DNA from: Dehalococcoidia bacterium
GTDB taxonomy: Bacteria > Chloroflexota > Dehalococcoidia > Dehalococcoidales > RBG-16-60-22
Direction: 5' to 3'
Length of the DNA stretch: 64,000 bases
Assembly: GCA_030615035.1 (NCBI GenBank)
Contig: JAUXAC010000005.1
Location: 4,892 to 68,891 of the forward strand
The notes below the pieces were generated by a model. That model was not told the DNA's origin. It was given only the letters and a program-made list of their open reading frames with translations, and did no database searches. Positions 59,916 to 64,000 of this stretch are shown here, in pieces; positions within the stretch are counted from its first letter, which is position 1; every line of letters begins with the position of its first letter. Both the position numbers and the translations under genes were made by a program.

Positions 59916-60008
59916 TACCTCACCCCCTTAATCCCCCTCTCCTTCAAAGGAGAGGGGGAAGAAGTTATGTTAGAGGGACTTCGTCCCTCCTTTAACTCTC
60001 CCTCTGGC
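59916..60008 (-). repeat. dispersed palindromic repeat, copy 3 (upstream of hisI)
   Basis: On the minus strand the order is: stem-loop GAGGGACGAAGTCCCTCT, then CCCCCTCTCCTTTGAAGGAG (arms complete), then ATTAAGGGGGTGAGGTAG, ending 14 bases before the hisI start. Same orientation relative to the gene as the other copies. Confidence 0.85.
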
Positions 60009-60018
60009 TCCCCCCTCC

Positions 60019-60738
60019 TCACACCTGGCTAAGGGTAGCCAGAGCTTGCTTCAGATTGATGTCTCCAGTGTAAAGTGCCTTGCCGACTATAGCCCCCTCA
60101 GCACCAAGCTTCTTCAGCACTCTGAGATGGTTTACCGATGAAATACCACCGGCGGCAATGACCGGTAGCCCTATGGCATCAATCAGCTCAGCAATAGCAG
60201 CAAAGTTAGGCTCGGTGAGTGTGCCATCACGAGTAATATCGGTGTAGATAAAACGCTTTACCCCAAGCCGTACCATGGATTTGGCAACTTCTATAGCCGT
60301 TAGCTCCGTTTCCTGGCGCCAGCCATGTGTCGCAATGTGCCCCTCACGGGCATCAATGCTAACAATAACAGATTCGCGGAACTTACGACATGCCCTCTCA
60401 ATAAGGTTGGGATTTTCCACGGCGGCTGTGCCCAGAATGACACGCTCTATATCAGCCTTAAGCAATTCCTCTATTGTCTCCAGTCGGCGGATGCCGCCAC
60501 CCAGCTGAGTAGGAATTAATACGGCACTGGCTATCTCTTTAATAATAGTCAGATTGCGGATTTTTCCGGTAGCGGCACCATCAAGGTCAACAATATGCAG
60601 TTTTGGTGCTCCCAGCGACTGCCACTTTAGAGCTACTTCCAGCGGGTCATCGGAGAATACCGTTTCCTCATCGTAGTTGCCCTGATACAGGCGGACGCAC
60701 TGGCCACCTCTAATGTCTATAGCCGGGATTATGTCTAT
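60019..60738 (-). CDS. hisA: HisA isomerase with a non-canonical start, about 239 aa
   Basis: Phosphoribosylformimino-5-aminoimidazole carboxamide ribotide isomerase, a (beta/alpha)8 barrel. Seen: DIIPAIDIRGGQCVRLYQG at the N-terminus, VDLDGAATGK, GGGIRRLETIEELL, DAREGHIATHGW and AAGGISSVNHL. The frame is open and well conserved up to position 60738, but contains no ATG, GTG or TTG before residue 92. The Met of MDIIPAID is ATA; ACG two codons earlier is the other candidate. GAGAGG lies 4 bases before that ACG and 10 before the ATA. An in-frame stop lies further upstream. It is therefore a complete gene with a rare start rather than a fragment. Confidence 0.85.
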   Translation of the reverse strand: MDIIPAIDIRGGQCVRLYQGNYDEETVFSDDPLEVALKWQSLGAPKLHIVDLDGAATGKIRNLTIIKEIASAVLIPTQLGGGIRRLETIEELLKADIERVILGTAAVENPNLIERACRKFRESVIVSIDAREGHIATHGWRQETELTAIEVAKSMVRLGVKRFIYTDITRDGTLTEPNFAAIAELIDAIGLPVIAAGGISSVNHLRVLKKLGAEGAIVGKALYTGDINLKQALATLSQV

Positions 60739-60827
60739 CGCCGTTTTACCTCTCTTTTCTCTGTATTATAAGTTAGTGTTGTCCTGAAAACAATGTTCCC
60801 TCCAACTCGTTGGTGCATTTTAGTATA

Positions 60828-60856
60828 TTGACAAAATTGGTAGCAACGCATAGAAT
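60828..60856 (+). promoter_or_regulatory. promoter of the pan-operon leader
   Basis: TTGACA (60828-60833), 17 bases, TAGAAT (60851-60856). Transcription is expected to start near 60863. Confidence 0.7.
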
Positions 60857-60862
60857 TAAAAT

Positions 60863-61006
60863 GAATTAAGCTGTTAGCCATCGACCTGTAGGGCGGTGAG
60901 CCGCTTAAAGTCCTTAACAATGTTAGTCGCTTGGATCAGGCATGACCGAGACGGCAAAAATTGCATTTTGAATGCCTTCTTCGGCTATGTCGGAGAGGGC
61001 TTTTTT
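60863..61006 (+). ncRNA. structured leader RNA upstream of the DUF2520-panB-panC operon
   Basis: About 145 bases between promoter and terminator. Hairpin 1: GAC...GTC around GCGG-TGAG-CCGC (about 60883-60912). Hairpin 2: GTC-gc-TTGG-a-TCA-GGCA-TGA-CCGA-GAC (60926-60952) with a bulged A. A small hairpin GCATT-TTG-AATGC (60963-60975) excludes the base of the terminator. Two tandem bulged hairpins before pan genes resemble the pan RNA motif reported for pantothenate genes in Chloroflexota and Firmicutes; I could not check the consensus. Confidence 0.5.
60974..61006 (+). terminator. intrinsic terminator / attenuator before the pan operon
   Basis: GCCTTCTTCGGC-TAT-GTCGGAGAGGGC (12 pairs including G-T) followed by TTTTTT, only 25 bases before the ATG of the next gene. 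Placed between a promoter and the coding region, it must be conditional for that promoter to express the operon. Confidence 0.75.
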
Positions 61007-61031
61007 ATGATTTTACGAGGGGAGAATTAAA

Positions 61032-61886
61032 ATGCTCAAAATAGGCTTCATCGGGGCGGGAACAGTAGGCACCGCTTTGGCTCAACTACTGAACAGTAAG
61101 GGCTGCCAGGTGGTAGCCGTGTCCAGCAGAAGTTTAACCTCAGCCAAAAAGCTGGCAGAGGCAGTTGGTGGCTGTCGTCTTAAGGACAGTCAAGGAGTAG
61201 CTGACACCGCTGAGCTTATCTTCATCACCACTCCCGATGATGCTATTGCCTCGGTTGCATCTCAAGTACAGTGGCACAGCGGGCAGAGTGTAGTACACTG
61301 TAGTGGTGCTGAGTCCACCGATATTCTGGAACCGGCCAAGAAATCAGGCGCCAGAGTTGGTGCCTTTCATCCCCTGCAGACCTTCGCCAGTGTAAAACAA
61401 GCGGTAGAAAATATACCGGGCTCAACATTCGCCATAGAAGCTGAGGAACCCCTGCTAAGCACGCTTAAAGATATGGCTACCGCGGTTGATGGTGACTGGA
61501 TAGAGTTAAAGGCAGGTGACAGGGTAGTTTACCATGCAGCCGCAGTCATTGCCTGTAACTACATGGTAACTCTGGTCAAACTAGCTACCGACCTGTGGCA
61601 AACCTTCTCCATTCCACCACAGCAAGCCACCCAGGCATTACTCCCGCTACTGCACGGCACACTCAATAACATTGACACTATCGGCATACCTCAATGCCTC
61701 ACCGGGCCGATTGCTCGTGGTGATACCGGGACAATTAAGAAACATCTTGACGCTCTGCAAAAAGTAGCCCCCACCCTACTCCCCACCTATAAAGAGCTCG
61801 GCCGCCAGACCACCCCGATTGCCCTAGCCAAGGGGAGAATCAATAAACAACAGGCCCGGGAGCTACAGAATATATTAAAGACCTGA
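61032..61886 (+). CDS. Rossmann-fold DUF2520 oxidoreductase, 284 aa
   Basis: NADP-binding N-terminal domain (KIGFIGAGTVGTALAQLL, with SSRS after strand two, typical for NADP) and a helical C-terminal DUF2520 domain (ALLPLLHGTLNNIDTIGIPQCLTGPIARGD). Overall shape is like 6-phosphogluconate or ketopantoate reductases. First gene before panB and panC, 18 bases from panB. Because reduction of ketopantoate is the missing step between PanB and PanC, this protein is a candidate for it. GAGGGGAG SD. Confidence 0.82.
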   Translation: MLKIGFIGAGTVGTALAQLLNSKGCQVVAVSSRSLTSAKKLAEAVGGCRLKDSQGVADTAELIFITTPDDAIASVASQVQWHSGQSVVHCSGAESTDILEPAKKSGARVGAFHPLQTFASVKQAVENIPGSTFAIEAEEPLLSTLKDMATAVDGDWIELKAGDRVVYHAAAVIACNYMVTLVKLATDLWQTFSIPPQQATQALLPLLHGTLNNIDTIGIPQCLTGPIARGDTGTIKKHLDALQKVAPTLLPTYKELGRQTTPIALAKGRINKQQARELQNILKT

Positions 61887-61904
61887 ATAAATAAGGAGGA
61901 ACAA

Positions 61905-62735
61905 ATGCGCGTTACAATTAACCAGATAAAAGAAATGAAACAAAAGGGTGAGAAAATTGCTATGCTCACCGCCTACGACTACACCACCGCCAAGATAATT
62001 GATGAGGTGGGAATACCGCTAATACTGGTTGGAGATAGCCTGGGAATGGTAGTCCTTGGTTACGAGACAACCATACCGGTAACTACCGAGGAGATGCTAC
62101 ACCATACCAAAGCTGTGGTCAGGGGTGCCAAACAGGCGATGATAGTTGGTGATATGCCATTCATGACTTACCACATCAGTGTCTCACAGGCACTTGAGAA
62201 CGCGGCTCGTTTCATTCAAGAAGGAGGCGCTCAGGCAGTTAAACTTGAAGGTGGTGTAACCGTCGCCGAAAAGGTGCAGAGAATCGTGGAATGTGGCATC
62301 CCGGTTATGGGTCATATCGGACTTACCCCGCAGTCAATCCACCAATTCGGCGGTTTTAAGGTACAGGGTAGAACCCCGGAAGCTGCCGCCAGGCTACTTA
62401 AGGACGCCAAAGCTCTGGAAGAGGCAGGCGCCTTTTCCATCGTCATGGAGACTGTCCCCACCCCCCTGGCCAAGCTTATTACCGGCAGTATAAGCATTCC
62501 TACCATCGGCATCGGTGCTGGCATAGGCTGCGACGGTCAGGTTCAGATTATAAATGACATTCTGGGTTCGTTTACCGACTTCGTCCCCAAGCATGCCAAA
62601 CAATACGCCAAGCTTGCTGATATTATGTCAAGTGCCATCACCGAATATTACAACGAGGTAAAAGCCGGCAGCTTCCCTACTGACGAGCAAAGCTTTGCCA
62701 TGGATGAGAGCCTGCTAGCCGGGCTGACCAAATAG
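61905..62735 (+). CDS. panB: 3-methyl-2-oxobutanoate hydroxymethyltransferase, 276 aa
   Basis: Makes ketopantoate from 2-oxoisovalerate and methylene-tetrahydrofolate. TIM-barrel motifs: MLTAYDYTTAKIIDE, ILVGDSLGMVVLG, PVMGHIGLTPQS, MVFETVP-equivalent VMETVPTPLAKLI, and IGIGAGIGCDGQVQ. Full length. AAGGAGG SD. Between DUF2520 and panC. Confidence 0.95.
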   Translation: MRVTINQIKEMKQKGEKIAMLTAYDYTTAKIIDEVGIPLILVGDSLGMVVLGYETTIPVTTEEMLHHTKAVVRGAKQAMIVGDMPFMTYHISVSQALENAARFIQEGGAQAVKLEGGVTVAEKVQRIVECGIPVMGHIGLTPQSIHQFGGFKVQGRTPEAAARLLKDAKALEEAGAFSIVMETVPTPLAKLITGSISIPTIGIGAGIGCDGQVQIINDILGSFTDFVPKHAKQYAKLADIMSSAITEYYNEVKAGSFPTDEQSFAMDESLLAGLTK

Positions 62736-62790
62736 ACCTCCTTTCTGCATAACCTCCCCTCTTGAAAGAGATTAAATTAACGGGGCGCTC

Positions 62791-62976
62791 AAGAGGGGTG
62801 AAGCCCCTAATATACTTATAGGGAGTTTTAGAGGGGCGAAGCCCCTCTCTAAAATCTCTTCCCCCTCTCCTTTGAAGTAGCAGGTAACAAAGGAGAGTTA
62901 AAGAGAGGCGAAGCCTCTCTTATAATATTCTTCCCCCTCTCCTTTGAAGGAGAGGGGGATTAAGGGGGTGAGGTAG
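62791..62976 (+). repeat. dispersed palindromic repeat, copy 4 (composite, upstream of panC)
   Basis: Three GAGGGGCGAAGCCCCTC-type stem-loops (about 62792, 62829 and 62901), a broken CCCCCTCTCCTTTGAAG module (about 62870), and one complete module CCCCCTCTCC-TTTGAA-GGAGAGGGGG with ATTAAGGGGGTGAGGTAG ending 11 bases before panC. It fills nearly the whole 251-base panB-panC gap. Confidence 0.88.
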
Positions 62977-62986
62977 AAATACTCCT

Positions 62987-63820
62987 ATGAAAGTCATTGA
63001 AACAATAGACGAGATGAGGCGGTCAAGACAGCAGCTCGCTGAGCCGGTGGGCTTCGTGCCGACCATGGGCTACCTCCATGAGGGCCACCTGTCTCTGGTC
63101 AGACGAGCCGTGTCCGAGAACCCTTCAACAGTAGTCAGCATATTCGTCAATCCGGCGCAATTTGCTCCACACGAAGATTTCAACACTTACCCCCGCGACA
63201 CTCAGCGTGACCTGTCTCTGCTGGAAAAGGAAAAAACCGACATCGTCTTTATGCCCTCAATGGCCGAGATGTATCCTCCCCGGTTCAATAGCCGGGTGGA
63301 GGTCGACAAGGTTACCGAGCGGCTGGAGGGGGCTTCCCGTCCTGTTTTCTTCCGGGGCGTTACCACCGTTGTTGCCAAGCTGTTTAACATCGTGCAGCCG
63401 ACCCGAGCCTACTTCGGGCAGAAGGATGCCCAGCAGGCAATAGTCATCAAAAAGATGGTGGCTGACCTCAATATGAACCTGGAAATAGTTACCCTGCCCA
63501 CGGTGCGTGAACCCGATGGCCTGGCGATGAGCAGTCGTAATGCCTACCTTAACCCCGAGCAGCGCCAGGCAGCAACCGTCCTCTACCAGGCGCTCACTCT
63601 GGCTCAGCGATTATGGTCACAGGGAGAAAGAGACGCCGAGCACCTGCGACAACAGATGACCGACCTCATCCAGAAACAGCCGCTGGCAACCATTGATTAT
63701 GTCAGCATCGCCGACGCCGAGACACTGGATGAACCGGATACGGTCGAACCCCCGGCTCTGGCATCACTGGCGGTAAAAATCGGCAAGACGAGACTGATAG
63801 ATAATGTGGTGCTGGAGTGA
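62987..63820 (+). CDS. panC: pantothenate synthetase, 277 aa
   Basis: ATP-dependent condensation of pantoate with beta-alanine. Class I nucleotidyltransferase fold: FVPTMGYLHEGHLSLV with H31 and H34 of the HxGH motif, YFGQKDAQQAIVIKKM, and LAMSSRNAYLNPEQR (the KMSKS-like loop). Full length. The GGTGAGGTAG end of the repeat lies 11 bases upstream and probably acts as its ribosome-binding site. Confidence 0.95.
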   Translation: MKVIETIDEMRRSRQQLAEPVGFVPTMGYLHEGHLSLVRRAVSENPSTVVSIFVNPAQFAPHEDFNTYPRDTQRDLSLLEKEKTDIVFMPSMAEMYPPRFNSRVEVDKVTERLEGASRPVFFRGVTTVVAKLFNIVQPTRAYFGQKDAQQAIVIKKMVADLNMNLEIVTLPTVREPDGLAMSSRNAYLNPEQRQAATVLYQALTLAQRLWSQGERDAEHLRQQMTDLIQKQPLATIDYVSIADAETLDEPDTVEPPALASLAVKIGKTRLIDNVVLE

Positions 63821-63919
63821 GGTTTGAAGATAGTTTTACACTCTATTATCCGATAGTAAATTGAGGGTAATAGTGAGTGCGGAATGTAGTTGGGACTATT
63901 GGAAAAGGGTTGACTTTAT

Positions 63920-64000
63920 CTATTTAGACTCAGCAAGCTTCACCTTAACTGCCTGCGGACGACCATCACGTCCCTGACCCTTCTCAAATTCCACTTCCTG
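63920..64000 (-). CDS. csp: cold-shock protein, C-terminal part cut by the window edge
   Basis: The last 26 codons on the minus strand read QEVEFEKGQGRDGRPQAVKV and end AESK. This is the C-terminal beta-strand region of CspA-type single-stranded nucleic-acid-binding proteins (EGQ-x-VEFE...GRPQA-x-V). The tail is slightly longer than in CspA. The rest lies outside. The 99 bases between it and panC show nothing I can support. Confidence 0.85.
   Translation of the reverse strand, partial: QEVEFEKGQGRDGRPQAVKVKLAESK

Noticed and set aside
60019..60465. hisA as a truncated 148-aa gene or pseudogene
   Set aside because: The upstream frame encodes the full conserved N-terminal half without stop or shift; only the start codon is non-standard.

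Overview
The window reads as a stretch of chromosome from an uncultured strict anaerobe. The most likely source is a Chloroflexota bacterium of the Dehalococcoidia type. This assignment is an inference from gene content: a four-subunit 2-oxoacid:ferredoxin oxidoreductase, methanogen-like homocysteine biosynthesis genes (HcyBio/DUF39, NIL-ferredoxin, UPF0280), rubrerythrin-like and hemerythrin proteins, a stand-alone Mrp/Mbh-type antiporter module, and a dprA-topA-xerC-pepP-efp block. Promoters of the TTGACA-N17-TATAAT kind and strong Shine-Dalgarno (SD) sequences are easy to see, and several mRNAs look leaderless or nearly so. Six tRNA genes are present: Gly-UCC, Pro-UGG, Arg-CCG, Ser-CGA, Ser-GGA and Val-CAC.

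Layout. 1-2.9 kb: the edge of a probable integrated element (tyrosine recombinase beside tRNA-Gly, plus unknown proteins). 3.2-11.2 kb: a surface-polysaccharide locus (small HTH regulator, GT2, UDP-GlcNAc 2-epimerase, two sugar epimerases, a B12-binding radical SAM protein, GT4, UDP-ManNAc/UDP-sugar dehydrogenase). 11.3-12.2 kb: lipid/diacylglycerol kinase. 12.3-15.6 kb: tRNA-Arg-porGDAB-tRNA-Pro on one strand. 15.7-23.3 kb: a ten-gene Mrp/Mbh-like antiporter operon with three different MnhD-type subunits. 23.5-33.3 kb: two tRNA-Ser genes, then dprA, topA, xerC, pepP, efp and a PHP / formyltransferase / HAD / PfkB run. 33.3-38 kb: clpP, tig, an MBL-fold hydrolase and aspS. 38-45 kb: sulfur metabolism, with the homocysteine operon reading right and a nifS-iscU-zinc ribbon-DsrE-TusA-oxidase operon reading left. 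45.5-50.5 kb: copper homeostasis (CsoR with a palindromic operator, small metal-binding proteins, CopA). 50.6-52 kb: thioredoxin reductase and glutaredoxin. 53-57 kb: ferritin-like proteins, a cNMP-binding protein and acetyl-CoA synthetase. 57-64 kb: coaE, rplU-rpmA-rpmE, a YqhQ-like protein, hisI, hisA, a structured leader with a terminator in front of a DUF2520-panB-panC operon, and the end of a cold-shock gene.

The points I find most interesting are these. (1) The NifS-like protein next to IscU has Gln in place of the PLP-binding lysine, in a genome whose homocysteine route is expected to use sulfide directly. (2) rplU and hisA have no AUG/GUG/UUG at the expected position; they appear to start at AUU and at AUA (or ACG). 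(3) A dispersed palindromic repeat occurs four times, each time in the same orientation just upstream of a gene start, and in two or three cases it makes up part of the translation initiation region. (4) There are attenuator-like or structured leaders upstream of the pan and homocysteine operons. (5) There is a perfect TGTGA-N6-TCACA site at exactly the class II activator position, and a CsoR-type palindrome over a -10 box.

No CRISPR array, rRNA gene, restriction system or complete insertion sequence was seen. Functions are assigned from motifs read by eye; no database search was possible.
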